A stretch of DNA of 64,000 bases from DATBSL01 sp964561785 (GTDB lineage: Bacteria; Acidobacteriota; Vicinamibacteria; Fen-336), in NCBI GenBank assembly GCA_964561785.1, contig CAZLRF010000006.1, positions 1 to 64,000 of the forward strand, written 5' to 3'. Each line of letters begins with the position of its first letter. Positions within the stretch are counted from its first letter, which is position 1. This document shows positions 8,390-16,634 of this stretch, piece by piece. Below the pieces are notes generated by a model that saw nothing but the letters and a program-made list of their open reading frames with translations, was not told where the DNA came from and did not search any database. Position numbers and translations under genes: made by a program.

Positions 8390-9271
8390 TCACTCCTGCC
8401 TGAGGTCGCGGTGGTCCACCCGGACCGGAAAGCCGGCGCGCCGGACCGCCGCCCCGATCTCCGCCGCCAGCATGACCGAGCGGTGCCTCCCCCCGGTGCA
8501 GCCCACCGCGATCGTGACGTAGCTGCGGCCCTCCCGCTGGTGGCGGGGGAGCACGAAGCGCACGAGGGAGAGCGCCCGGCGCAGGAACGCCGCGGTGTCG
8601 GGCTGGCGGCGAAGGAAGGCCGCGACCGCCGCGTCGAGACCCGTCCGCCTCCGCAGGGAGGGGACGAAGTTCGGGTTCGGGAGGAACCGCGCGTCCAGGA
8701 CCACGTCGGCCTCCGGGGGCAGCCCGTACTTGAAGCCGAACGAGAGCACCGAGACGACCATCCTCCGCTCCGGCCCGCGCACGTCGTAGCGCTCGCGGAC
8801 GTAGTCCCGCAGCTCGTGGACGGTGAAGCGGGACGTGTCGAGGATGAGGTCGGCCATCTTCCGGATCGGACGCAGGGCCTCCCGCTCGGCGCGGACGCCG
8901 ATCGCCGCCGGCTCGCTCCCGGCGAGGGGGTGGGGACGGCGGGTCTCGCTGAACCGGCGCAGCAGCGTGCGCTCGTCCGCCTCCAGGAAGAGGAGGCTGA
9001 GGGCGAGGCCGCGCGTGCGCCGCAGCCCGCGGTACACCGCGGGGAACGAGTCGGCGAACCCCCGCTCGCGGACGTCCACCACGAGGGCCGAGCGGCGCAG
9101 CTCCGGCGTGCGACGAATGAGATCGGCGAAGGACGGCACGAGCGCGGTGGGCAGGTTGTCGACGCAGAACCAGCCCGCGTCCTCGAGCGCCCGCGACACG
9201 TGGGTCTTGCCCGACCCCGAAAGCCCGGTGATGACCAGGAGGCGGGGGGCCTCGCGAGAGACGGCGCTCAC
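8390..9271 (-). CDS. rapZ: RNase adapter protein RapZ / YvcJ-family nucleotide-binding protein
   Basis: 293 residues, the usual length. Walker A is GLSGSGKT (residues 16-23), followed by DAGWFCVDNLPTALVPSF. The C-terminal half has LSFGFKYGLPPEADVVLDARF and AVGCTGGRHRSVMLAE-like sequence (VGCTGGRHRSVMLA), both diagnostic. In E. coli RapZ controls glmS mRNA through small RNAs and binds glucosamine-6-phosphate; in other phyla the target is unknown. GTG start at 9271 in a GTGA overlap with hprK. Co-occurrence with rpoN, hpf and the PTS genes is an arrangement known in proteobacteria. Confidence 0.95.
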   Translation of the reverse strand: MSAVSREAPRLLVITGLSGSGKTHVSRALEDAGWFCVDNLPTALVPSFADLIRRTPELRRSALVVDVRERGFADSFPAVYRGLRRTRGLALSLLFLEADERTLLRRFSETRRPHPLAGSEPAAIGVRAEREALRPIRKMADLILDTSRFTVHELRDYVRERYDVRGPERRMVVSVLSFGFKYGLPPEADVVLDARFLPNPNFVPSLRRRTGLDAAVAAFLRRQPDTAAFLRRALSLVRFVLPRHQREGRSYVTIAVGCTGGRHRSVMLAAEIGAAVRRAGFPVRVDHRDLRQE

Positions 9272-10296
9272 CGGGAGGACCTCTCGGCGCGGCGACGGCG
9301 CGGCCTGGCCGGGGAGCCCACCAGCTCGTCCACCCGCTCGACGAAACGCCGGGCCGCGTCGTAGCCACCCTCGCGCAGGAGCTGGTTGCGCGCCGCCACC
9401 TCCACCAGGAGCGCGATGTTGCGCCCGGGGGCGACCGGCATCCTCACGAGGGGCACCTCGACCCCGAGCACGAGGAACGTCTCTCCTCGCAGCCCGAGCC
9501 GGTCGTACTCCTTCCCCGCCTCCCACCGCTCGAGCTGGATCACGAGCTCGATCTTCTTCGAGAGCCGCATCGCCGACACGCCGTAGAGGTCCTTGATGTT
9601 CACCACCCCGAGGCCCCGCAGCTCCATGTGGAAGCGGGTGAGGTCCGGCGACTCGCCGACGAGCACGTCGCCCATCCGCTTGATCCCCACCACGTCGTCG
9701 GCGACGAGGCGGTGTCCCCGGTCGACGAGGTCGAGGGCGCACTCGGACTTCCCGATCCCGCTCTCTCCGAGGATGAGGACGCCGAGGCCGAACACGTCGA
9801 GAAGGACCGAGTGCAGGTGCAGCCGGGTCGCGAGGCGTTCCTCGAGGAATGCGGACAGGAGCTTGATGAAGCCCGTCGACTCGAGCGGCGTGGTGAGCAC
9901 CGGGATGCCGCGCCCCTCCGCCGCCTGGAGGAGCTCCGGCGGGGGCACGAGGCCCTTGGTCACCACGAAGCAGGTGATCCGGCAACGGCACAGCTTCTGG
10001 AGGATGGCCGTGCGGCGTCGCGGGGACAGCTTGCGCAGGTAGCCCACCTCGGAGCTCCCCACGATCTGGACCCGCCCGTACCGGATGTAGTCGGTGTACC
10101 CGGTGAGCGCGAGGCCCGGCCGCTGCACGCGAGGCAGGTGCACCCGGCTCTCGAGCCCGGCCCGGCCCGCGGCGAGGTCGAGCTTCAGCCCCTGGGCGGT
10201 CGGGTCGAGAAGCTCCGCCACGGCCACGCCGGGGCCGGGCGCCGACGCGGCGGCGACGGGAGCGCCTCCCCGCGCGGCGTCGCGGCGTCGCGGCAT
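9268..10296 (-). CDS. hprK: HPr kinase/phosphorylase
   Basis: 342 residues. Walker A GESGIGKS is at 177-184, preceded by HSVLLDVFG (His162, Asp167) and followed by VADDVVGI and the HprK signature ELRGLGVVNIKDLYG. The N-terminal DRTGG-like domain includes GYTDYIRYGRVQIVGSSEVGYL. It phosphorylates HPr on Ser46 with ATP or pyrophosphate and removes the phosphate when inorganic phosphate is high. Both substrate and kinase are in this operon. ATG start shares one base with the hpf stop (TGATG). There is a basic tail after VERVDELVG that is not needed for the fold. Confidence 0.95.
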   Translation of the reverse strand: MPRRRDAARGGAPVAAASAPGPGVAVAELLDPTAQGLKLDLAAGRAGLESRVHLPRVQRPGLALTGYTDYIRYGRVQIVGSSEVGYLRKLSPRRRTAILQKLCRCRITCFVVTKGLVPPPELLQAAEGRGIPVLTTPLESTGFIKLLSAFLEERLATRLHLHSVLLDVFGLGVLILGESGIGKSECALDLVDRGHRLVADDVVGIKRMGDVLVGESPDLTRFHMELRGLGVVNIKDLYGVSAMRLSKKIELVIQLERWEAGKEYDRLGLRGETFLVLGVEVPLVRMPVAPGRNIALLVEVAARNQLLREGGYDAARRFVERVDELVGSPARPRRRRAERSSR

Positions 10297-10820
10297 CAGG
10301 CCTCGGGCTCGATCAGCCCGAGGTGGCCGTCCCGCCTGCGGAACAGCACCCGGACCCTCTCGGTCGACGCATCGCGGTAGACGAGGACGCCCTCGCGGCT
10401 GCCCTCGAGCTCGAGAACGGCCTCATCGAGGCTCATCGGCTTGACCGCGGCCCGGCGGGTCCTCACCACGCGAGGCGCGCCGTCCGTCGCCCCCTCGGGC
10501 GGCGGCCCGAGCAGTCGCGGGGACGCGGCCCCCTTGCGCTCGCGGCGCTTCGCCCGCTGCCTCTGCGCCTGCCGCAGCAGCTTGTCGAGCGCGCCCGACA
10601 CCGAGAGGCTGGCGTCGTTCGACACCGCGACCGCGGAGAGGTCCATCCGCCGGGAGTGGACGCTCACCTCCGCCACCTGGCGGTGCTTGTCCGCCGCGAG
10701 GACGACGTGGGCCCTCGTCACCGCGGGCAGCAGCCGTCCCAGCTTCTGCAGCTTGCGCTCGGCGAGGCGGCGCACGGCGTCGGGGATCTCCGTCTGCCGT
10801 CCCGTGAACTCGATCTTCAT
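10296..10820 (-). CDS. hpf: Ribosome hibernation-promoting factor, long form
   Basis: 174 residues. The N-terminal S30AE domain starts MKIEFTGRQTEIPDAV and contains RAHVVLAADKHRQVAEVSVH. After a basic linker the C-terminal dimerisation domain reads KPMSLDEAVLELEGSREGVLVYRDA, so this is the long type that dimerises 70S ribosomes. Many Gram-negative rpoN operons carry only the short type, so the long form is worth noting. Start ATG has AAGGA close upstream. A G+C-rich hairpin (10833-10848) lies between it and rpoN. Confidence 0.93.
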   Translation of the reverse strand: MKIEFTGRQTEIPDAVRRLAERKLQKLGRLLPAVTRAHVVLAADKHRQVAEVSVHSRRMDLSAVAVSNDASLSVSGALDKLLRQAQRQRAKRRERKGAASPRLLGPPPEGATDGAPRVVRTRRAAVKPMSLDEAVLELEGSREGVLVYRDASTERVRVLFRRRDGHLGLIEPEA

Positions 10821-10832
10821 CGTCCTTCCCTC

Positions 10833-10848
10833 CCCCCGCGGGCGGGGG
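10833..10848 (-). repeat. Inverted repeat between rpoN and hpf
   Basis: CCCCCG (10833-10838) and CGGGGG (10843-10848) form a six-pair G/C stem with a four-base loop in the 29-base rpoN-hpf gap, just upstream of the hpf ribosome-binding site. No T-run follows, so it is not a standard terminator. It might stabilise or separate hpf mRNA from rpoN mRNA; that is inference. Confidence 0.5.
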
Positions 10849-10849
10849 C

Positions 10850-12280
10850 TCAGTGGACGGTCTTGCGCAGGTTCGAGGGAGGGATGCGCAGCTCCTCCCG
10901 GTACTTGGCCACCGTGCGCCGGGCGAGGGGCAGCCCCTCCGCCCCGAGGACCTCGGCGATGCGCGAGTCGGAGAGCGGCCTCGAGGCGTCCTCCTCCTCG
11001 ATCATCTTCTTGATCCTGTCCTTGATCGTGACCGAGCTCACCGCCTCCCCCATCGTGGAGGTGATGCCGCTGTGGAAGAAGAAGCGCATCTCGTACACCC
11101 CGCGCGGGGTGTGCATGTACTTGTTCGCGACCACGCGCGACACCGTGGACTCGTGCATCCCGATGTCGCTCGCCACGTCGCGCAGCACGAGGGGCCGCAG
11201 GTGGGAGATCCCGTGGTCGAGGAACGCCCGCTGGTGGCGCACGATCGATTCCGCGACCTTGTAGATCGTGCGCTGGCGCTGCTCGACGCTCTTGAGCAGC
11301 CACAGGGCGCTGCGCAGCTTGTCCTTGACGTACGCCCGCGTCTCCTCCGAGCCCGGCTCCTTGTGGTCGAGCATCCGGCGGTAGGTCGGGCTGATCCGCA
11401 GGCGCGGCAGCCCGTCGTCGTTGAGGACGATCTTGTACTCCTCGCCCTCCTTGACCACGAAGACGTCGGGGAGGATGTAGTCGGAGCGCTTGGCGCTGTA
11501 GCGGTTCCCCGGCCGCGGCGACAGGCCCCGGATGATCTCGAGGTGGTGGGCGACCTCCTCCGCGGAGAGCCCCATCTGGCGGGAGATCTCCGGGTACTGG
11601 TGGCTCTGGAGCTGCTTCATGTGGTCGCGGACCATGACGTCCGCGGGGGAGTTCTCGAGGCCGAGCACGCGCAGCTGGATCCGCAGGCACTCGGTCAGGC
11701 TGCGCGCCCCGACCCCGGGGGGATCGAACGACTGCACGAGGGCGAGCGCCGCTTCCACCGCCTCCATCGGCCACGGTCCCATCGCCGCCACGTCCTCGAG
11801 GGGGACCCGCAGGAGGCCGTCCTCGTCGAGGTTCTGCACGATCGCCTCGCCGATCTCGAACGCCGCCTCGTCCGCCTCGCTCATGCGCAGCTGCCAGAGC
11901 AGGTGGTCGTAGAGGTCCGGCGTCTCGGTCAGAGTATTCTCGATCGGCGGGACCTCCGGCAGCTCCGCCGGCCGTGCCCGGCGGTCGCCCCCGTCGTCGA
12001 AGTAGTCCTCGAAGAAGCGCTCGACCTCGATCTCCTTGAGCGGGTCCTCCGCCCGCTCCCGCTCGGCGGTCGGCTCCTCCTGGGCGAGCTCCTCGGTCGT
12101 CTTCGTCTCCTCGACCGGCACCTCCTCGAGCAGCGGGTTCTCCATGACCTCCTGCTCGAGGACCTCCGCGAGCTCGAGGGTCGTCAGCGGCAGGAGCTTG
12201 ATCGCCTGCTGCAGCGAGGGGGTGAGGATGAGCCTCTGGCTGAGACGGGGGGAGAGGCCGAGCTTCTGGTGCAGCGCCAA
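10850..12280 (-). CDS. rpoN: RNA polymerase sigma-54 factor
   Basis: 476 residues. Region I is glutamine/leucine-rich with SQRLILTPSLQQAIKLL, a very acidic region II follows (about residues 55-90), then the core-binding domain. The helix-turn-helix includes HESTVSRVVANKYMHTPRGVY, and the invariant RpoN box ARRTVAKYRE is at 453-462. Start is TTG at 12280, which gives the family-typical MALHQKLGLSPRLSQRL. It directs RNA polymerase to -24/-12 promoters and needs AAA+ activators; an NtrC-type activator with GAFTGA lies at 43487-44869. The gap to lptB is 32 bases, so it belongs to the same operon. Confidence 0.97.
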   Translation of the reverse strand: MALHQKLGLSPRLSQRLILTPSLQQAIKLLPLTTLELAEVLEQEVMENPLLEEVPVEETKTTEELAQEEPTAERERAEDPLKEIEVERFFEDYFDDGGDRRARPAELPEVPPIENTLTETPDLYDHLLWQLRMSEADEAAFEIGEAIVQNLDEDGLLRVPLEDVAAMGPWPMEAVEAALALVQSFDPPGVGARSLTECLRIQLRVLGLENSPADVMVRDHMKQLQSHQYPEISRQMGLSAEEVAHHLEIIRGLSPRPGNRYSAKRSDYILPDVFVVKEGEEYKIVLNDDGLPRLRISPTYRRMLDHKEPGSEETRAYVKDKLRSALWLLKSVEQRQRTIYKVAESIVRHQRAFLDHGISHLRPLVLRDVASDIGMHESTVSRVVANKYMHTPRGVYEMRFFFHSGITSTMGEAVSSVTIKDRIKKMIEEEDASRPLSDSRIAEVLGAEGLPLARRTVAKYREELRIPPSNLRKTVH

Positions 12281-12312
12281 AGGGGTCTCAGGCTCCGGCC
12301 GACGCCTGCCGC

Positions 12313-13086
12313 TCAGGTCCCCCCGCCGTCGAGGCGGAAGCCCTCGCCGAGGTAGACCCGCCGCACCTCGGCGTCGGAGGCGAGATCGAGCGGGGTTCCC
12401 GAGCGGAAGACATTTCCGTCCCTGAGAATATAGGCCCGGTCCGTGATTTTCAAGGTCTCGCGCACGTTGTGGTCGGTGATGAGGATCCCGATCCCCCGCC
12501 CCCGCAGGTGCGCGATGATCTTCTGGATGTCGAGCACGGCGAGCGGGTCGATGCCCGCGAAAGGCTCGTCGAGCAGGATGAAGGACGGCGAGGCGGCGAG
12601 GGCCCGCGCGATCTCGAGCCGCCGGCGCTCCCCCCCGGACAGGGTGTACGCGGGCTGGCGCGCCATGCCCTGGATCCCGAGCTCCTCGAGAAGCTCCCGG
12701 GCGAGCGACCGCTGCTCGCCCACGCCCAGGCCGCGGGTCTCGAGGATCGCGAGCACGTTCTCCTCCGCGGTCAACCTGCGGAAGACGCTCGCCTCCTGCG
12801 GGAGGTAGCCGATCCCGGCCCTCGCCCGCTGGTACATGGGAAGCGCCGTGATGTCCTCGTCGGAGAGGAACACCTGGCCGCTGTCGGGGCGCGTGAGGCC
12901 GACCACCATGTAGAAGGTGGTCGTCTTCCCCGCCCCGTTCGGGCCCAGGAGGCCCACCACCTCTCCCTGGCGGATCTCGAGGTCGACCTCGCGCACCACC
13001 ACGCGCCGGCCGTACGACTTCGTGAGCGCCTGCGCGCGCAGGACGCGCGCCGCGCCGGGCGGCCCGGGGTCGGGCGCGTCGCTCAA
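12313..13086 (-). CDS. lptB: LPS export ABC transporter ATP-binding protein LptB
   Basis: 257 residues. Walker A GPNGAGKTTTFYM, Q-loop in GIGYLPQEASVFRRLTAEENV, signature LSGGERRRLEIARALA and Walker B FILLDEPFAGIDP are all intact and match LptB specifically. It powers extraction of LPS from the inner membrane with LptF, LptG and LptC. LptF and LptG are not in the window. TTG start at 13086 forms a TTGA overlap with the upstream lptCA gene, and rpoN follows. lptA-lptB-rpoN-hpf-PTS is the classical proteobacterial order. Confidence 0.96.
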   Translation of the reverse strand: MSDAPDPGPPGAARVLRAQALTKSYGRRVVVREVDLEIRQGEVVGLLGPNGAGKTTTFYMVVGLTRPDSGQVFLSDEDITALPMYQRARAGIGYLPQEASVFRRLTAEENVLAILETRGLGVGEQRSLARELLEELGIQGMARQPAYTLSGGERRRLEIARALAASPSFILLDEPFAGIDPLAVLDIQKIIAHLRGRGIGILITDHNVRETLKITDRAYILRDGNVFRSGTPLDLASDAEVRRVYLGEGFRLDGGGT

Positions 13087-15104
13087 GGTGTCGGGCGCTC
13101 CTTCCGCTTGAAGACCGCCTCGGTTCTCACCTCCTCGCGGCCGTCGACCCGGATCCTATCACCGCCCACCTCGAACGTCAGGATGCGCCCCTCGAGCCGT
13201 CGGTCCACGTCCTCCAGGACCACCCTCTCGCCGACGAGGACGAACGTCTCGCTCTCCGGCGTGTAGGTCCCCCGCTGTCCCGTCGCCCGGCGGGGGCCCT
13301 GCCGCACCTCCACCGGCTCCCCGGCGGCGACCCGCTCGACGGTGCCGCTCTCGCGGCCGAGGGTGACCACCGCCTCCGGGCTGCGGGTCAGGATGTCGCC
13401 CTGGCGGATCTCGACGTCGCCGGTGTAGACGATGCGCCCCTGCGCCTCCTCGTAGACCATCTCCTGGCTGCGGGCCTCGACCGGGCGCGGCTCCCCCCCC
13501 GCCCCCTTCGACGGGCGCGGGTGCAACCGCGACGTGGTGCCCCCGCTCGCCAGGAGCCGGCGGCGGCCGTCGGGGCCCTCCTCGATCACGATCGTCGGCG
13601 CCCGGACCTCGTCCCGGCCCGATCGCAGCAGGGCGCTCTCGCGGTAGCGCGCGGTCCGCTTCGCGGCGTCGTACTCGAACTCGTTGCACAGGAGCACGGC
13701 GTCCTCACCCCCGGCGAGGACGCCGGGCCGCGGGGAGGGGCCCCGCCGCCCCACCGTGTGGCGCACGCTGCCGCTCGCGGCCACGTCACGCGAGCGCGTG
13801 GAGACCCGGATGAGGTTCCCCCGCAGCTCCCCCCCGTCCCTCTCGTCCAGGATCCGCGGGTCGCCCTCGAGCCGGAGGAGCCCGGTGCGCTCGTCGTGGT
13901 CGGCCTGCCCCGCCCAGGCCTTGCGCCCCGGCTCCGAGAACGCCACCTTGCCGGCGAAGCGAGCCCCGGTGAGCGCCCCGCTCGCCGGGTCGAGGCCGGC
14001 GTCGAACGACTGGCTCTCGACGCGGCGCGCGACGGTGCGCCCCCCCGGCCGCGGCTCGGCGGTCAGGACGACCTGCCGTGCCGCGTCCTCGTCCGCGGGC
14101 CGTCCCGCCCGTCCCTGCACCGAGGCGAGGCGTCCTTCGCCGTCGAACGCGAAGCGCAGCTGGTGGGCGGTGACGCGCCGCGTCTCCGGCGCCTCGCCGG
14201 GACCCGGCTCGACCTCGAGCGCCGCGCGGTTCACCGCGATCGCCTCCTGGAGCACGCCCTTCTCCCCGAACGCCATGTTGAGCCGGCGGCACCGCAGGCG
14301 CTTCTCGCTCCCGTTCGCGGCGGCCCCGGCGCCCGGCACGCCGGCCGCCGCGACCAGCTCGACCTCCTCGATCGCCGCGGCCCGCTCCACCACGGACAGG
14401 GTCTCGTCGAGGTTGAGCTGCAGCCGCCCGGAGCGCAGGACGCGCGCGCCCTGCCGCACCACCACGCCCCCCTCGAAGCGCACGAGCCGCTCGTCCCGGG
14501 AGGCCCAGGCGCTGCCCGACTCCACCTCCGTGGGCGGTCCCGCCCCCTCCTCGAGCCTGACCCTCACCGGCCCGTGGAGCGAGAGGCCGCCCCCCGTGCG
14601 GTACTCGAGGCCGCTCGCCGTCCCCGACGCGGCTCCCCGCTTCCACGACACCGCGTCGCGCGTGAAGGCGCGCTCCTCGTCCCCCCAGTACTTGAGGCTC
14701 GCGCTGTCGAGCTCGAACCCGTCGTCGGTGCGGACCTTGACGTTGCCACGGAACGAGGCGCGCAGGGGAGCGGGCTGGTACAGGCACTCGTCGGCCGAGA
14801 TGGTGGCCGTGGCGTCCCGTCCCCGGGCGGTGAAGGGTACGCTCACCTCCACGCCCTGCAGCTTCATCGCCTCGCCTTCCTGGCCGGCCATCGTGCGCCA
14901 CCGCACGGCGACCTTCTGTCGACCCTCCTCGAAGCGGAGGAGCGCTCCTTCGGCCACGGTGGTCCCCTGCGCGGCGGGGGCGGGGGCCGCCTGCGTCCCC
15001 GCCGCGGGCCCTGGCCGGCGGAGGCTCCACGCCACCGCGACGGCCACCAGGACGACGAGGCCCGCGAGGGCCCGGCGCGCGAGCCGAGCCCGGTCCCTCC
15101 TCAT
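13083..15104 (-). CDS. LptC/LptA-type periplasmic LPS transport protein, apparent fusion
   Basis: 673 residues. An N-terminal anchor (ALAGLVVLVAVAVAWSL, about residues 12-28) is followed by a periplasmic part with repeated OstA/LptC-like beta-jellyroll units. Examples are DECLYQPAPLRASFRGNV, FELDSASLKYWGDEERAF, EMVYEEAQGRIVYTGDVEIR and GQRGTYTPESETFVLVGERV. LptC is usually about 190 residues and LptA about 180, so this protein is long enough to hold both plus one or two extra units. It would form the filament carrying LPS from LptBFG to LptD. ATG start in an ATGA overlap with ackA; stop in a TTGA overlap with lptB. Domain borders are approximate. Confidence 0.8.
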   Translation of the reverse strand: MRRDRARLARRALAGLVVLVAVAVAWSLRRPGPAAGTQAAPAPAAQGTTVAEGALLRFEEGRQKVAVRWRTMAGQEGEAMKLQGVEVSVPFTARGRDATATISADECLYQPAPLRASFRGNVKVRTDDGFELDSASLKYWGDEERAFTRDAVSWKRGAASGTASGLEYRTGGGLSLHGPVRVRLEEGAGPPTEVESGSAWASRDERLVRFEGGVVVRQGARVLRSGRLQLNLDETLSVVERAAAIEEVELVAAAGVPGAGAAANGSEKRLRCRRLNMAFGEKGVLQEAIAVNRAALEVEPGPGEAPETRRVTAHQLRFAFDGEGRLASVQGRAGRPADEDAARQVVLTAEPRPGGRTVARRVESQSFDAGLDPASGALTGARFAGKVAFSEPGRKAWAGQADHDERTGLLRLEGDPRILDERDGGELRGNLIRVSTRSRDVAASGSVRHTVGRRGPSPRPGVLAGGEDAVLLCNEFEYDAAKRTARYRESALLRSGRDEVRAPTIVIEEGPDGRRRLLASGGTTSRLHPRPSKGAGGEPRPVEARSQEMVYEEAQGRIVYTGDVEIRQGDILTRSPEAVVTLGRESGTVERVAAGEPVEVRQGPRRATGQRGTYTPESETFVLVGERVVLEDVDRRLEGRILTFEVGGDRIRVDGREEVRTEAVFKRKERPTP

Positions 15105-16333
15105 ACGAGGGGGAGCCCCTCGACGATGCGGTGGGCGTCTCGGGCGATCAGGAGCTCCTCGTTGGTGGGGATCACCAGGACCCGGCAGCGGCTCCCCTCC
15201 GCGGACACGTCCGCCTCCGTTCCCCTCGCGACTTCGTTGCGCGCGGGATCGATCTCGATCCCCATCGCCCCGAGCCCCGTCACCGACCGCGCCCTCACCG
15301 CGGGGGCGTTCTCCCCGATCCCGCCGGTGAAGACCACCGCGTCCGCCCCCCCGAGCACCCCGACGTAGGCCGCGAGGTACTTGCGCAGGCGGTAGCAGAA
15401 CACGTCCACCGCCAGGCGCGCCCTCTCGTTCCCCGCCGTCTCTGCCTCGAGCAGCTTGCGCATGTCGTTGCTGAGGCCGGAGACGCCGATGAGCCCCGAG
15501 TGCTTGTTGAGCAACGCGTTGAGCTCGCTCGGGCCGAGCTCCTCCTTGGAGGCCACGTGGAGGAGGATCGCGGGGTCGAGGTCGCCGCTGCGGCTGCCCA
15601 TCACCAGGCCCTCGAGCGGCGTGAATCCCATCGAGGTGTCCACCGAGCGTCCTCCCCGGATCGCCGCGACCGAGCACCCGTTGCCGAGGTGGCAGGTGAT
15701 CACCCGCAGCGCGGGGTCCCCCGCGCGGCCGAGCGACTCTGCGGCGCGACGGGAGACGAAGCGGTGCGAGGTGCCGTGGAAGCCGTAGCGCCGGATGCCG
15801 TGCCGCTCGTACAGCACGTACGGCAGGGCGTAGAGGTACGCCACCGGCTCCATCGTCTGGTGGAACGCGGTGTCGAACACCGCCACGTGCGGCACGTCCC
15901 GCAGCAGCTCGCGGGCGGCGCGGTACCCCTTGACGTTCGGAGGGTTGTGCAGGGGAGCGATCTCGAAGCACTCCTCGATCGCGCGCAGCACGGCGTCGTC
16001 GATCAGGACGGACGACTTGAAGCGCTCGCCCCCGTGCACCATGCGGTGCCCGACCGCACCGATCTCCGACCGGTCGCGCAGCACCCCCGAGTCCTCGCGG
16101 GTGAGCAGGGCGAGCGCTCGCTCGACGGCGATCTTGTGCTCGAGGATCTCGGCCGTCTCCGTGACCGCCGGCCGCCCCTGCGCCTCGTAGCGCAGGATCG
16201 CGGTGCCACCGATGTTCTCGACCAGGCCCTTCGCGAGGGCGCGGTCGGTCCCGGCGGCCGAGGAGGCCTCGTCCGTCTCGACGAGCTGGAACTTCACCGA
16301 CGAGCTGCCGCAGTTGAGGACGAGGACCTTCAT
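15101..16333 (-). CDS. ackA: Acetate kinase
   Basis: 410 residues. N-terminal NCGSSSVKFQL phosphate-binding motif, AVGHRMVHGG, the RYGFHGTSHRFVS segment with catalytic His, CHLGNGCSVAAI and the C-terminal VVFTGGIGENAPAVR nucleotide loop are all present. It interconverts acetate plus ATP and acetyl phosphate plus ADP. No pta gene is adjacent. It is the first gene of the LPS/sigma-54/PTS operon, overlapping lptCA by four bases. A TAGAAT hexamer six bases before the ATG suggests a nearly leaderless mRNA. Confidence 0.97.
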   Translation of the reverse strand: MKVLVLNCGSSSVKFQLVETDEASSAAGTDRALAKGLVENIGGTAILRYEAQGRPAVTETAEILEHKIAVERALALLTREDSGVLRDRSEIGAVGHRMVHGGERFKSSVLIDDAVLRAIEECFEIAPLHNPPNVKGYRAARELLRDVPHVAVFDTAFHQTMEPVAYLYALPYVLYERHGIRRYGFHGTSHRFVSRRAAESLGRAGDPALRVITCHLGNGCSVAAIRGGRSVDTSMGFTPLEGLVMGSRSGDLDPAILLHVASKEELGPSELNALLNKHSGLIGVSGLSNDMRKLLEAETAGNERARLAVDVFCYRLRKYLAAYVGVLGGADAVVFTGGIGENAPAVRARSVTGLGAMGIEIDPARNEVARGTEADVSAEGSRCRVLVIPTNEELLIARDAHRIVEGLPLV

Positions 16334-16339
16334 GGGGCC

Positions 16340-16345
16340 ATTCTA
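16340..16345 (-). promoter_or_regulatory. Putative -10 element of the ackA operon
   Basis: TAGAAT on the minus strand, six bases before the ackA ATG. Transcription would begin at or next to the start codon. It separates this operon from the guaA-dnaE-accA operon upstream. Confidence 0.5.
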
Positions 16346-16373
16346 CTCCCCGGCCCCGCCCCGCCCGGAGCCG

Positions 16374-16634
16374 CTACCCGGCCCGCCTCCCCTGCATCTT
16401 CGCGAGCGCCCGCGCGTAGGCGAGGGCCTGCCGCTCCTCCTCCTCGAGGACGACCCCGGCCGCCTCCTTCTCCCGCGCGCGGTCCGCGGCGGCGAGGACG
16501 GCGGCGAGCCTCCGCCCCCGCGAGGAAGGGTGCGCGAGGAGCGCTCGCGTCACCGCCTCGTACGCCGCGAGGTCCTCGTCCGAGAGCGTGGGGAACTCGC
16601 GCCGCAGCCGGGCGGGCTCGACCGGCAGCCTCAC
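16374..16634 (-). CDS. Small hypothetical protein, 86 residues
   Basis: I do not recognise this protein. It starts with GTG in a GTGA overlap with the 3-hydroxyacyl-CoA dehydrogenase stop, which is the main evidence that it is translated. The sequence is predicted helical and charged: RLRREFPTLSDEDLAAYEAV in the first half and EKEAAGVVLEEEERQALAYA near the end. No signal peptide, membrane helix or Cys pair is seen. Its position as last gene after guaA, dnaE, accA and the dehydrogenase suggests a link to acyl-CoA metabolism, but that is only context. Confidence 0.7.
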   Translation of the reverse strand: MRLPVEPARLRREFPTLSDEDLAAYEAVTRALLAHPSSRGRRLAAVLAAADRAREKEAAGVVLEEEERQALAYARALAKMQGRRAG

